64,000 bases of DNA, taken from Anaeromyxobacter paludicola (GTDB taxonomy: Bacteria > Myxococcota > Myxococcia > Myxococcales > Anaeromyxobacteraceae). Shown here in pieces: positions 7,015-15,966 of the stretch. The notes under the pieces are model-generated. The model was not told the origin of the DNA. It worked only from the letters and a program-made list of their open reading frames with translations, and searched no databases. The stretch covers positions 4,216,001-4,280,000 of the forward strand of contig NZ_AP025592.1 in assembly GCF_023169965.1 (NCBI RefSeq), written 5' to 3'. Made by a program: the position numbers and the translations under genes. The number at the start of each line of letters is the position of its first letter. The stretch's first letter is position 1.

Positions 7015-9576
7015 TCACTCCCCGATCCGCACGAGCGCGACGAGCGGCGCGTCGGCGGCCCGCTCCGCCGCGAGGTCCACCTCGCAGTGGAGCGCCCAGT
7101 CCACCTCGCCCGCCTCGTCCACGATCCGCTGCACCGCCGCGTAGCGCCCGTCGGCGCCCTTCTCGAGGAAGGTGTTGTGGGGCCGGCGCGCCGCCGGGGT
7201 GAGGTCCACCTTCGGGTGCGCGGCGAAGTAGGGCGCCATCGCCTCCTCGAGCCGCTTCGGCGTCCAGGCGCCCTCGGGGTCGAAGAGGGCCTGGGCCGCC
7301 TCCTCGAAGCTCTTGCGCCCCAGGGCGCCGAGGAGCCGGTGCAGCTCGGCCCGGACGCGGGCGGCGAAGGCGCGCGGGTCGGCGTCGAGCGCGCGCGGCC
7401 TCGGCGCGGGCAGGGACGGGGCCGGCCCGGCCTGGCGCTGGGCCGCCGCCTCGGGATCGCGCAGCCGCTCCCACTCGTCGAGGAGCGAGGAGTCCACCCC
7501 GCGCACGGTGGCGCGCAGGAAGGCGATGGCGTCGTCCATCGCCTCGTCGCGGTAGCGCTCCGGGACGGTCTGCACCAGCGTCTTGTAGGCGTCGGTGAGG
7601 TAGCGCAGGAGCACGCCCTCCGACCGCTGCAGGCCGTACTCGCGCACGTAGTCGTTGAAGGTGGCGCAGCGCTCGATCATCTCGCGCGCCACCGACTTGG
7701 GCCGGATGTTCTCCTGGCCGACCCAGGGGTGCTTGGCGGCGAACTCGTTGAAGGTGGCGTAGACGAAGTCGGCGTTGGGCTTCGGGTACTCGACCCGCTC
7801 GAGCTCCGCCATCCGCTCGTCGTACTCCATCCCCCTGGCCTTCATCTCCGCGACCGCGTCGCCGCGGGCCTTGTCGAGCTGCTTCCAGAGCACCACGTCG
7901 GGGTTCTCGAGGATCGACTCCACCTGCGAGAGCACGTCGAGGGCGAAGGTCTCGCGGGCCGGGTCGATGCGCGGGAGCGAGTCGAGGAGGTAGAGCGAGA
8001 GCGTGTGGTGGATGGAGAAGTCGCGCTGGAGGCTCGCCGCCGGCCGCACGAAGGCGCCCCGGTAGCCGCCGCCCACCCGGTGCAGCTCCACCAGCCCCGC
8101 GGCCCGGAGCGTGCGGAAGCGCTCGGCGGCGGTGCGCCGGAGCTTCGCCTTGCCGTACTCGGTCCCGTGAGAGCGGGCGATCATCTCCACGAGCCGCCCG
8201 TAGCCCCCGCCGCGCTGGGTGGTCTCGCTCTGGAGCAGCCCGAGCAGGAGGTGGAAGGTGACCTCGAAGCGCGACTCGAGCGGCTCGGGCTCCTTCGCCT
8301 GCAGCCGCGCGAAGGTGGCCTGGTCGAAGTGGACGTAGCCCTTCTGCGGCGGCTGCTTCTTCACGAACTTCTTGCCGGAGACGGCGTGCTTCTCGGCGAG
8401 CCGCTTGTTCTCGACCACGTGCTCCGGCGCCTGCGCCACCACCCAGCCCTGCTCGTCGAAGCCCTTGCGGCCGGCCCGGCCGGCGATCTGGTGGAAGTCG
8501 CGGGCCGAGAGGATGGCCACCTTCTCGCCGTCGAACTTGCAGAGCTGCGTGAAGAGCACGGTGCGGATGGGGATGTTCACGCCCATGCCGAGCGTGTCGG
8601 TGCCGGAGACCACCTTGAGGAGGCCGCCCTGCGCCAGCTTCTCGACGAGGAGCCGGTAGCGCGGGAGGAGGCCGGCGTGGTGGAGCCCCACCCCGTGGCG
8701 CAGGAAGCGCTGGAAGTCCTTGCCGTACGCGCTGTCGAAGCGGACGCCGTCCAGGGCCTGCTTGATCGCCTCCTTCTCCTCCTTGCTGGAGAAGTTGGCG
8801 CTCATGAGGTTCTGGGCCTGCTCCGCCGCGGCGCGCTGGGTGAAGTTGACGAGGTAGACCGGCGCGCGGCCGGCGGAGACCAGCTCCTCGATGGTCTCGT
8901 GGAGCGGGGTCTCCCGCCACTCGAAGGAGAGCGGCACCGGGCGCTCGGCGCTCTTCACCCGGGCCACCTCGCGGCCGGTGAGCCCGCGGATCCCCTCCTC
9001 GATGCTCGAGGTGTCGCCGAGGGTGGCGCTCATGAGCAGGAACACGCTCTGCTCGAGCAGGAGGAGCGGCACCTGCCAGGCCACGCCGCGCTCCCTGTCG
9101 GCGTAGTAGTGGAACTCGTCCATCACCACGTAGTCGGCCGAGGGCCGGGCCTCGCGGACGGCGAGGTTCATCAGGATCTCGGCGGTGCAGCAGACGATGG
9201 GCGCGTCGCGGTTGATGGCCGCGTCGCCGGTCATCATGCCCACGTTCTCCGGGCCGAAGATCTGGCAGAGCGCGAAGAACTTCTCGTTCACGAGCGCCTT
9301 GATGGGGCAGGTGTAGAACGAGCGCCGCCCCTGCGACATCGCGAGGAAGTGCAGGAAGGTGGCGACGAGCGACTTGCCCGAGCCGGTCGGGGTCGAGAGG
9401 ACGAGGTGGTTGCCCTCGAGGAGGGCCAGGAGCGCCTCCTCCTGCGCCGGGTAGAGCGCGAGCCCGGCCTCGGTCACCCAGGAGACGAAGGCGTCGAGGA
9501 CCTGGTCCTGGGCGAGCGGGGGCGAGCCCGGCGCGGGCAGCCGGGCGGCGAGGGGCGCGGTGGAGGGGGGCGGCAT
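7015..9576 (-). CDS. superfamily II DEAD/DEAH-box helicase with DUF3516-type C-terminus
   Basis: The N-terminal half of the 853 residues is a complete SF2 helicase core: Walker A STPTGSGKS (61-69), VMDEFHYYAD (motif II, DEFH), LMSATLGD (motif III) and HQIAGRAGRKGFD (motif VI). The HQIAGRAGR string and overall order place it near the Ski2/Mtr4-like branch. The C-terminal ~400 residues are helical and match the DUF3516 type of extension. It likely acts on RNA or structured nucleic acid. The ATG at 9576 is preferred to an in-frame start 36 bases upstream because the conserved region starts soon afterwards. Confidence 0.85.
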   Translation of the reverse strand: MPPPSTAPLAARLPAPGSPPLAQDQVLDAFVSWVTEAGLALYPAQEEALLALLEGNHLVLSTPTGSGKSLVATFLHFLAMSQGRRSFYTCPIKALVNEKFFALCQIFGPENVGMMTGDAAINRDAPIVCCTAEILMNLAVREARPSADYVVMDEFHYYADRERGVAWQVPLLLLEQSVFLLMSATLGDTSSIEEGIRGLTGREVARVKSAERPVPLSFEWRETPLHETIEELVSAGRAPVYLVNFTQRAAAEQAQNLMSANFSSKEEKEAIKQALDGVRFDSAYGKDFQRFLRHGVGLHHAGLLPRYRLLVEKLAQGGLLKVVSGTDTLGMGVNIPIRTVLFTQLCKFDGEKVAILSARDFHQIAGRAGRKGFDEQGWVVAQAPEHVVENKRLAEKHAVSGKKFVKKQPPQKGYVHFDQATFARLQAKEPEPLESRFEVTFHLLLGLLQSETTQRGGGYGRLVEMIARSHGTEYGKAKLRRTAAERFRTLRAAGLVELHRVGGGYRGAFVRPAASLQRDFSIHHTLSLYLLDSLPRIDPARETFALDVLSQVESILENPDVVLWKQLDKARGDAVAEMKARGMEYDERMAELERVEYPKPNADFVYATFNEFAAKHPWVGQENIRPKSVAREMIERCATFNDYVREYGLQRSEGVLLRYLTDAYKTLVQTVPERYRDEAMDDAIAFLRATVRGVDSSLLDEWERLRDPEAAAQRQAGPAPSLPAPRPRALDADPRAFAARVRAELHRLLGALGRKSFEEAAQALFDPEGAWTPKRLEEAMAPYFAAHPKVDLTPAARRPHNTFLEKGADGRYAAVQRIVDEAGEVDWALHCEVDLAAERAADAPLVALVRIGE

Positions 9577-9663
9577 CGGGCAGTACGTACCGCATCCGGG
9601 CCGGCCGGTCACGGGCCGGGACCGCGGGCACGAAGGCGGTCTCGTGACGTCCTGGCGGACCCC

Positions 9664-10437
9664 TCAGGCCGGCGTGGCGCCGGTGATGGTCACCCCGGCG
9701 TAGCCGGCGCTCGCCCGGGTGGCCCCGATGAGCCCCAGGTCCGAGAGCTCCTCGCGCGCGTCGGGCAGGAAGGTGAGCTCGGCGCGCGCCTCGCTCCACC
9801 CCGTCGACACGGCGCCGGTGACCGCCGGCCGCACGTACCGCAGCTCCGGCGGGCGCTCCGGGGCGGTCAGGTCGGCCCAGCCGACGGTGCCATAGGTCGG
9901 GCGCGCCAGGAAGCCGAGGGGCGCTCCCTCGCGACCGGTCAGCTCCAGCCGCGCCTCGACCAGCCGGCGGTCCTTCACTGCCAGCGACGCCCCCAGCCGC
10001 GTGCCGGCGCGCAGCGGCGCGGCGGCGGGGTGGTCGAGCGGCAACGAGCGGGTGAGCCAGGTGCTGCCGAACTTCTTGGGCCAGCCCTGGAGGAGCCCGC
10101 GCAGCATCGACACGTCCTGATCGACGTAGATGAGCGGGCAGAAGTTGGCGGCTGGACCGTCGGGGCGGGCGAGCTCGAGCAGGACGATCGTCTCGCGGTA
10201 CTGCGAGAGGATCGGGTCGATCAGCTCCGAGCCGTCGGTGGTGGCCTGCCAGTCGGCGAAGTGGACCGTGCCCCGGCCGGTCGCCGCCCCGAGCTCCCGC
10301 GGCACGAAGGCCGCCGCCCGGTCCCGGTCGCACTCGAACTCGACGTTGAGGAGCCACCCCGCGTAGTGCCAGGGAGGGGGGGCGACCAGGCTGGCCGCCC
10401 CGCGGGGCGTGAACGGCGGCGTGAGACCTCGAAGCAT
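9664..10437 (-). CDS. acetoacetate decarboxylase family protein
   Basis: The 257-residue protein matches the ADC fold family in length and key residues. GWPKKFG (118-124) carries the adjacent lysine pair corresponding to Lys115/Lys116 of the clostridial enzyme, which forms the Schiff base and tunes its pKa. Conserved flanks include NFCPLIYVDQD and the PRELG motif near residue 47. The substrate may be acetoacetate or a related keto acid, since family members without ADC activity are known. A strong Shine-Dalgarno (AGGAGG) precedes the ATG, and a TAGGAT hexamer lies about 24 bases upstream (10468-10473 region, minus strand). Confidence 0.8.
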   Translation of the reverse strand: MLRGLTPPFTPRGAASLVAPPPWHYAGWLLNVEFECDRDRAAAFVPRELGAATGRGTVHFADWQATTDGSELIDPILSQYRETIVLLELARPDGPAANFCPLIYVDQDVSMLRGLLQGWPKKFGSTWLTRSLPLDHPAAAPLRAGTRLGASLAVKDRRLVEARLELTGREGAPLGFLARPTYGTVGWADLTAPERPPELRYVRPAVTGAVSTGWSEARAELTFLPDAREELSDLGLIGATRASAGYAGVTITGATPA

Positions 10438-10671
10438 GGAGCCCTCCTGGGCGGAGGTGACATCCTACCGCCGCGGAGGGCCGCGCCCCGCTAGAACTCG
10501 CTCGCCGGGTCGCTCTCCAGTGCCCGGAGGCGTCACCGGCGCCGCGCCACGCGTCCGGGAATCACCGCCGGGCGGGGCACTCGCCCGGCGCCGAGCGGAG
10601 CGGGCCGCCCCGAGTCGGCCACCCGGCGCGCGGCCGGTCCCGCCACGGTCCTGGAAGGCGCGGGGGAGCCG
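10438..10671. other. intergenic region between divergent ADC-family and EamA genes
   Basis: The 234 bases hold the ADC leader (Shine-Dalgarno and a TAGGAT element) on the minus strand. The EamA gene has a GGGGGAG Shine-Dalgarno at about 10661-10667. No convincing structured RNA or operator was seen in the rest. Confidence 0.4.
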
Positions 10672-11568
10672 ATGAGCCTCACCGAGACGCGAGCGACGGC
10701 GCCGGCCCGCCCTGGCGGCCCCCGGGCGGCCTCACCGCCGCCCTGGCGCACCTTCGCGCTCACGGCGGCGACGCTGGTCTGCTTCGCCGGGAACTCGCTC
10801 CTCTGCCGGGCCGCGCTCCGGCCCCGCCTCCTGGACGCGGCCACCTTCACCACCGTCCGGCTCCTCTCCGGCGCCGCCGCCCTGACGCTCATCGCCGTGG
10901 CGCGGCGGCGCGAGCGCCCGCGCGGCGGGAGCCTCGCGGCCGCGGTGGCGCTCGTGGCCTACGCCGTCGCCTTCTCGCTGGCCTACGTCCGGATGGGCGC
11001 CGGGGTCGGCGCGCTCCTCCTCTTCGGCGCGGTGCAGGTCACCATGGTCGGGTGGAGCGTGGCCCGCGGCGCCCGGCCCGGCGCGGTCCAGTGGCTCGGG
11101 CTCGGGGTGGCGCTCGCGGGGCTGGCCTCGCTCGGGCTCCCGGGGGCCAGCGCGCCGCCGCTCGCCCCGGCGCTGCTCATGGTCGTGGCCGGCGCCGCCT
11201 GGGGCGCGTACTCGCTCCTGGGCCGGTCGGACGGCGATCCCGTGGCCAAGAACGCCGACAACTTCCTGCGCGCCTTGCCGTTCGCGGTCGCGGTGAGCGC
11301 CGCGCTGCACGGCGAGCTCACCCTGAGCTGGCCGGGCGTCCTGCTCGCCTCCGCCTCGGGCGCGCTCGCCTCGGGGGCCGGGTACAGCCTCTGGTACGCG
11401 GTGGTGCCCGCGCTCGGCGCCACCCGCGCCGCGGCCGTCCAGCTGGCGGTCCCGGTGCTGGCCGGCCTGGGTGCGACCGCCTTCCTGGGCGAGCGGCTGA
11501 CGCCGCGCGTCGCCGCGTCCGGCGCCGCCATCCTGGCCGGGATCGCGCTCACCCTGCGGCGGCGCTGA
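10672..11568 (+). CDS. EamA/DMT-family permease
   Basis: This 298-residue protein has about ten hydrophobic segments in two repeated halves, the hallmark of the drug/metabolite transporter superfamily. The first half contains FAGNSLLCRAAL and a TFTTVRLLSGAAAL element. The second ends with AAAVQLAVPVLAGLGATAFLGE, the conserved last-helix region of EamA proteins, and an Arg-rich C-terminus. It probably exports an amino acid or small metabolite across the inner membrane. The substrate is unknown. A 25-residue Pro/Ala-rich cytosolic leader precedes the first helix. Confidence 0.85.
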   Translation: MSLTETRATAPARPGGPRAASPPPWRTFALTAATLVCFAGNSLLCRAALRPRLLDAATFTTVRLLSGAAALTLIAVARRRERPRGGSLAAAVALVAYAVAFSLAYVRMGAGVGALLLFGAVQVTMVGWSVARGARPGAVQWLGLGVALAGLASLGLPGASAPPLAPALLMVVAGAAWGAYSLLGRSDGDPVAKNADNFLRALPFAVAVSAALHGELTLSWPGVLLASASGALASGAGYSLWYAVVPALGATRAAAVQLAVPVLAGLGATAFLGERLTPRVAASGAAILAGIALTLRRR

Positions 11569-11646
11569 AGGGGGTCGGCGCCGCCTCGGGGCCACGGGGG
11601 AGGGGCGCCCGCGGTCCCGGCCGTACTCGCCGCGCGCCTCCGGTGC

Positions 11647-11652
11647 TACGCT
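11647..11652 (+). promoter_or_regulatory. candidate -10 hexamer (TACGCT) of the PAS kinase gene
   Basis: TACGCT ends 7 bases before the ATG at 11660. There is no Shine-Dalgarno sequence between them. It is one of the TAnnnT elements found immediately upstream of starts in this window. Confidence 0.45.
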
Positions 11653-11659
11653 CCGGGCC

Positions 11660-12835
11660 ATGATCAGGATCCCGTGGGGTCGCGGTCGCGCCGAGACGCG
11701 GTACCTGCCCGCGGGACGGACCGCTCCCGGCGACCTGGCGTCGGAGGTGGCGCGCGCCGCCGCGAGCCCGGTGATCACGGCGGTGCTGCGCTCGATCGGG
11801 AGCGCCGCCGCCGTGATCGACGGGAACCGGCAGATCGTCACGCTGAACGGCGCCTACCTCGAGCTCCTGGGGTTCCAGGATCCGTCGGAGGCGCTGGGGC
11901 TCCGGCCGGGCGAGTCGCTCTCCTGCGCGCACGCCGACGAGGGGCCCGACGGGTGCGGGACGGGCGCCGCCTGCGCGAGCTGCGGCCTCGCCGCGGCCCT
12001 GCTCGTCTCCCACCGCGGCGGGAAGGTCGAGGAGCGGCTCTGCCACCTGGCGCGCCGATGGGACGGGCGCGCCGAGGAGCGCGCCTTCCGGGTCCGCGCC
12101 GCGCCCCTGGAGCTCGACGGCGCGCAGGGGTTCCAGCTCGTGAGCTTCACCGACGTCACCCGCGACGTCCAGCGGGCGTACGTGCAGCGGGTGCTCCTGC
12201 ACGACCTCGCCAACCTCGCCGTCGGGCTGGAGGGCGCGACCGGGGCCCTCGACCGCGGCGGCGCGCCGGGGCCGGCCGCGGCCGACGTCCAGCTGCTCAG
12301 CCACCAGCTCGTGGCCGAGGTGCGCCTCCACCGGGCGCTGCTCGACGGGGGCGCCGAGGGGTACGTCGCGAGCCGCGCCGCGGTCGGGGTCGCGGCCGCC
12401 CTGGAGCTGGCGCGGCGGGCCGCGGCCGGCCACCCCGCGGCGGCCGGCAAGACGGTGACGGTCGAGCCCGCGGCCGAGGGCGAGGAGGTGGTCACCGATC
12501 CGGTGCCGCTCCAGCACGTGCTCGCGAACATGCTCGTGAACGCCCTCGAGGCCACCCGGCCTGGCGGCCTGGTCCGGCTCGTCGCCCTCGCCGGGCCCGA
12601 GTCGATCGCGTTCCGGGTCTGGAACGCGGGCGCGGTCCCGGCCGCGGTGGCGCCGCGGATCTTCCAGCGCCACTTCACCACCAAGCCGGGCGAGGGGCGC
12701 GGGCAGGGGACCTGGTCGATGAAGCTCTTCGGCGAGCAGCTCCTCGGCGGGCGCGTCGGGTTCAGCAGCGCGGCCGGGGAGGGGACCTGGTTCGAGCTGG
12801 TGCTCCCTCGCCGCGCGCCGGCCCGCCCTGCCTAG
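11660..12835 (+). CDS. PAS-domain sensor histidine kinase with four-cysteine PAS insert
   Basis: The 391-residue cytosolic kinase has no membrane segment. An N-terminal PAS domain (about 40-165) contains Cys89, His91, Cys99, Cys105 and Cys108 in the pattern C-x-H-(7)-CGT-(4)-C-x2-CG. Such a cluster could bind a metal or an Fe-S centre, or sense redox state. The phosphoacceptor is His181 in LLHDLANL. The ATPase domain has an N-box (ANMLVNALEA) and an atypical glycine box, GQGTWSMKLFGEQLLGG, in place of GTGLGL, as in other HDxxN-type kinases. No response regulator is adjacent. The next gene is a radical SAM enzyme. Confidence 0.85.
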   Translation: MIRIPWGRGRAETRYLPAGRTAPGDLASEVARAAASPVITAVLRSIGSAAAVIDGNRQIVTLNGAYLELLGFQDPSEALGLRPGESLSCAHADEGPDGCGTGAACASCGLAAALLVSHRGGKVEERLCHLARRWDGRAEERAFRVRAAPLELDGAQGFQLVSFTDVTRDVQRAYVQRVLLHDLANLAVGLEGATGALDRGGAPGPAAADVQLLSHQLVAEVRLHRALLDGGAEGYVASRAAVGVAAALELARRAAAGHPAAAGKTVTVEPAAEGEEVVTDPVPLQHVLANMLVNALEATRPGGLVRLVALAGPESIAFRVWNAGAVPAAVAPRIFQRHFTTKPGEGRGQGTWSMKLFGEQLLGGRVGFSSAAGEGTWFELVLPRRAPARPA

Positions 12836-12914
12836 CGGGCCACCGGTCGTGGTATGACCCTAAAAGGGCTCGGCAGGCCAGCTGCCGGCCCCCGCCCGAG
12901 GGAGCAGCCACGGC

Positions 12915-14369
12915 ATGAGCAGGGTCCTCTTCGTCGTCCCGCCCTACGACTGCTGGGGTGTCCAGGTGATCGGCACCTGGCCCCCATTGCAGATCGCGTA
13001 CCTGGCGGCCGCGGCCGAGCGCGCCGGGTGCGAGGCGCGCATCTACGACGCCATGAGCAAGGGGACCACCTTCGACGAGGTGCGTGCCGAGCTCGCGTCG
13101 TACCGGCCGGACGTGGTGGTGACCTTCGACTTCCTCCCGGTCACCGGGGCCATCAGCACGGCGACGGTGCCGGCGGCCCTCGAGACCCTCCGGCTCGCCA
13201 AGGAGCTCGACCCCCGGGTCACGACCGTCCTGGGCGGCCCGCTCCCCACCTTCCTGTTCTCCGAGATCCTGAAGGACCCGGCCAACCGGGTGGACGTGGT
13301 GCTCCGGGGGGAGGTGGAGGAGACCTTCGCCGAGCTGGTGCCGCTGCTGCCGTCCGGCGGGCTCGACGGCGTGCAGGGCATCGCCTTCCGCCGGGGCGGC
13401 GAGGTGGTCGCCACGCCGCTCCGGCCGCACGTCGCCGAGCTCGACGCGCTGCGGCCGGCCTGGCACCTCGTGGACTGGCGGGACTACCACTACAAGGTGG
13501 AGCCCTACGGGCGCATGGCGGCCATGCTCACCTCGCGCGGCTGCATGATGGGCTGCTCGTTCTGCAGCCACCGCCAGTTCTGGCGGGGCGACTGGCGCGC
13601 GCGGCACCCGGAGGACGTGCTGCGCGAGGTGCGCGAGCTGGTCCACGTCCACGGCGTGGAGTTCATCACGCTCATCGACCCGTACCCGACCCACGACCGC
13701 GAGCGCTGGGAGCGGATCCTCGACCTGCTCATCGCCGCGCGGCTCCCGGTGAAGCTCCTCATGGAGACGCGCGTGGAGGACGTGCTGCGGGACGAGGCCC
13801 TCCTCCCCAAGTACCGGGACGCGGGCGTGATCCACATGTACCTCGGCGCGGAGGGCAGCTCGGACGAGATGCTCGTCAGCCTGAACAAGGGCACCACCGT
13901 GGACGTGAACAAGCGGGCCGTGGACCTGGCGCGCGCGCACGACATCGTCACCGAGGCGTCGTTCATGATCGGCGGCCCCACCGAGACCTGGGCCTCGGTG
14001 GAGCGGACCATCGCCGAGGCGATCCGGGTCGATCCGGACATCGCGGTCTTCCCGGTGCTGACCCCGATGCCCTTCACGCCCATCCACGCGCAGATGAAGG
14101 ACCGGATCCGGGTCACCGACTGGTCGAAGTACAACCTGGCGACGCCCATCGTCGAGCCGTTCGAGCTGTCGCTCGAGGACGTCTCGGTGGCGCTGGGCCG
14201 GTGCTACATGGAGTTCTACGCCCGGAAGATGCCCCAGATCGTCGCGCTGCCCGACGGCTTCAAGCGGCGCTACATGCTGAGCGCGTTCCGGGCCATGATG
14301 AAGGGCTACCGCCAGCACTTCTCCTTCCTCGGCCTGAAGATGCCGAGGATGCACCGCGGCGACGCCTAG
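12915..14369 (+). CDS. B12-binding-domain radical SAM protein (BchE-like family)
   Basis: The 484 residues contain an N-terminal cobalamin-binding-type Rossmann domain (VLFVVPPYDCWG, later VLGGPLPTFLF and VVLRGEVEETF) and then a radical SAM barrel. Cys210, Cys214 and Cys217 in SRGCMMGCSFCSH ligate the 4Fe-4S cluster. The classical base-off DxHxxG histidine of B12 proteins is absent, as is common in this class. Family members do methylation, ring closure or other C-C chemistry, but the substrate is unknown. A Shine-Dalgarno (GGGAGCAG) precedes the ATG. The gene follows the PAS kinase by 79 bases on the same strand. Confidence 0.88.
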   Translation: MSRVLFVVPPYDCWGVQVIGTWPPLQIAYLAAAAERAGCEARIYDAMSKGTTFDEVRAELASYRPDVVVTFDFLPVTGAISTATVPAALETLRLAKELDPRVTTVLGGPLPTFLFSEILKDPANRVDVVLRGEVEETFAELVPLLPSGGLDGVQGIAFRRGGEVVATPLRPHVAELDALRPAWHLVDWRDYHYKVEPYGRMAAMLTSRGCMMGCSFCSHRQFWRGDWRARHPEDVLREVRELVHVHGVEFITLIDPYPTHDRERWERILDLLIAARLPVKLLMETRVEDVLRDEALLPKYRDAGVIHMYLGAEGSSDEMLVSLNKGTTVDVNKRAVDLARAHDIVTEASFMIGGPTETWASVERTIAEAIRVDPDIAVFPVLTPMPFTPIHAQMKDRIRVTDWSKYNLATPIVEPFELSLEDVSVALGRCYMEFYARKMPQIVALPDGFKRRYMLSAFRAMMKGYRQHFSFLGLKMPRMHRGDA

Positions 14370-14386
14370 CGCCGGTCCGGCGGCGG

Positions 14387-15931
14387 CTACGCCCCGGCGA
14401 GCTCCAGCGGGAACCCGCCGCGGTCGAGCAGCGCCTTGAACTCGGACTTGGCGACCGCCTTCATCCAGGCCTCCTTGGGCTCGACCTTCTTCGCCTTCAC
14501 GAGCTCGAAGAGGGCGTCGTTGAGGGTGACCATCCCCTGGCCCCGGGCGGTCTGCATGACGCTCGGGATCTGGAAGGTCTTGCCCTCGCGGATGAGGTTC
14601 GAGACCGACGAGGGGCAGAGCAGCACCTCCTGCGCCGCGGCGCGGCCGCCGCCGATCTTCTTGCAGAGCGTCTGGGCGATGACGCCCTTCAGCGACTCCG
14701 ACAGCATCATCCGGATCTGGGCCTGCCGGTCGGTGGGGAACTGGTCGATGATCCGATCCACCGTGGACGGCGCGGTGTTGGTGTGCAGGGTGCCGAAGAC
14801 GAGGTGGCCGGTCTCGGCGGTCTCGATGGCGATGGCGATGGTCTCGAGGTCGCGCAGCTCGCCCACGAGGACGATGTCCGGATCCTCGCGGAGCGCGGCC
14901 CGGAGCGCGCTCTTGAAGCCGTCGGTGTGCACCCCGATCTCGCGCTGGTTCACGAGGCAGCGCTTGTTGGGGTGCACGAACTCGATCGGATCCTCGATGG
15001 TGATGATGTGGTCCTCGCGGTTGCGGTTGATGAAGTCGATCATCGCCGCGAGGGTGGTGGACTTGCCCGAGCCGGTCGGCCCGGTGACGAGCACGAGCCC
15101 CTTCGTCAGGTAGCAGAGGTCGAGGATGTGCTTCGAGAGCCCCATGTCCTCGGCAGACAGGATCTTGGCCGGGATCTGGCGCATCACCGCCCCGATGCCG
15201 GAGCGGTCGGCGAAGACGTTGACGCGGAAGCGCGCGTCCGGGTTCTCGTGGGCGAAGTCGGTGTCCTTGCGCCGCTCCCACTCCTCCCGGTTGCGCTCCG
15301 GCGCGATCGAGAACAGCAGCTCCTTGAGCCGCTCGTGCGGCAGCGGCGCGAGGTCCTGGAGGACGGTGATGTCGCCGTCCACGCGCAGCATCGGGCGGCA
15401 GCCGCTCGTGAGGTGGAGGTCGCTGGCGCGCCGCTCGAGCATAAGCTGGAGGAGCGCCTCCATGGCCTGGCGCGGCTCGCCGGCGTCCCCGGCCCGCGCC
15501 TCGGGGAAGGCCCGCGCCGGCGCGGCCGCGGGCGGCGCCGCGAGCTCGGGCGCGGGGGCGCCCGCGGCGCCGGCCAGGTCCGCGCCGTCGTCGGGGTCGT
15601 TGGCGGCGGCGAGCTCCTCCGCCGCGTCCGCGCCGGCCACCACGGTGACCCGGAGCGACACCCCCGAGTTCTCGACCGTCACCTGCACCGGCCCGGCCGG
15701 CGCGCGGTGCGTGAAGGTGGTGAGCCCCGGCTGCGGGAAGCCGGCTCGCAGCTCGGGCGGGACCAGCTCGGAGAAGGCGCCGGCGATCTGCGCGGTCGTG
15801 AGCGGCTGCTGGATGAGCCGCTGGGGCGCCGCGCCGGGGAGCTGGAGGAGCGCGCCGGCGCCGCTCTCGAAGAGCAGCTCGGCGGCGGGGGACTGCTGGA
15901 GACGATCGAAGAACGGGTCGAGCCTGGCCAT
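14387..15931 (-). CDS. pilT: PilT-family twitching-motility ATPase paralogue with duplicated N-terminal region
   Basis: The 514-residue protein has a full PilT ATPase at about residues 155-500: ASDLHLTSG, Walker A GPTGSGKST (284-292), Asp box TIEDPIEFVH, Walker B DIVLVGELRDLETI and the His box HLVFGTLHTNTA. PilT ATPases power type IV pilus retraction at the inner membrane. Unusually, residues 1-100 look like a second, degenerate copy of the PilT N-terminal domain, joined by a 50-residue Ala/Pro linker. The start at 15931 is chosen because conserved-looking sequence begins there and a CCAGGA Shine-Dalgarno lies upstream. A canonical PilT is at 37.3 kb, so this copy may be regulatory or belong to another pilus system. 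Confidence 0.88.
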   Translation of the reverse strand: MARLDPFFDRLQQSPAAELLFESGAGALLQLPGAAPQRLIQQPLTTAQIAGAFSELVPPELRAGFPQPGLTTFTHRAPAGPVQVTVENSGVSLRVTVVAGADAAEELAAANDPDDGADLAGAAGAPAPELAAPPAAAPARAFPEARAGDAGEPRQAMEALLQLMLERRASDLHLTSGCRPMLRVDGDITVLQDLAPLPHERLKELLFSIAPERNREEWERRKDTDFAHENPDARFRVNVFADRSGIGAVMRQIPAKILSAEDMGLSKHILDLCYLTKGLVLVTGPTGSGKSTTLAAMIDFINRNREDHIITIEDPIEFVHPNKRCLVNQREIGVHTDGFKSALRAALREDPDIVLVGELRDLETIAIAIETAETGHLVFGTLHTNTAPSTVDRIIDQFPTDRQAQIRMMLSESLKGVIAQTLCKKIGGGRAAAQEVLLCPSSVSNLIREGKTFQIPSVMQTARGQGMVTLNDALFELVKAKKVEPKEAWMKAVAKSEFKALLDRGGFPLELAGA

Positions 15932-15966
15932 GAGCGGGGGTGGTCCTGGAGCGGTGGGGCGGCGGG

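Noticed and set aside
7087-10494. A >1,100-codon open frame antisense to the helicase
   Set aside because: It is the antisense frame of the helicase gene, low in complexity and without a recognisable domain. The helicase has all SF2 motifs.
12836-12914. Inverted repeats (GGTC...GACC and GGCAG...CTGCC) as an operator or terminator before the radical SAM gene
   Set aside because: The arms are only 4-5 bases and fit chance in this GC-rich sequence. No T-run follows.
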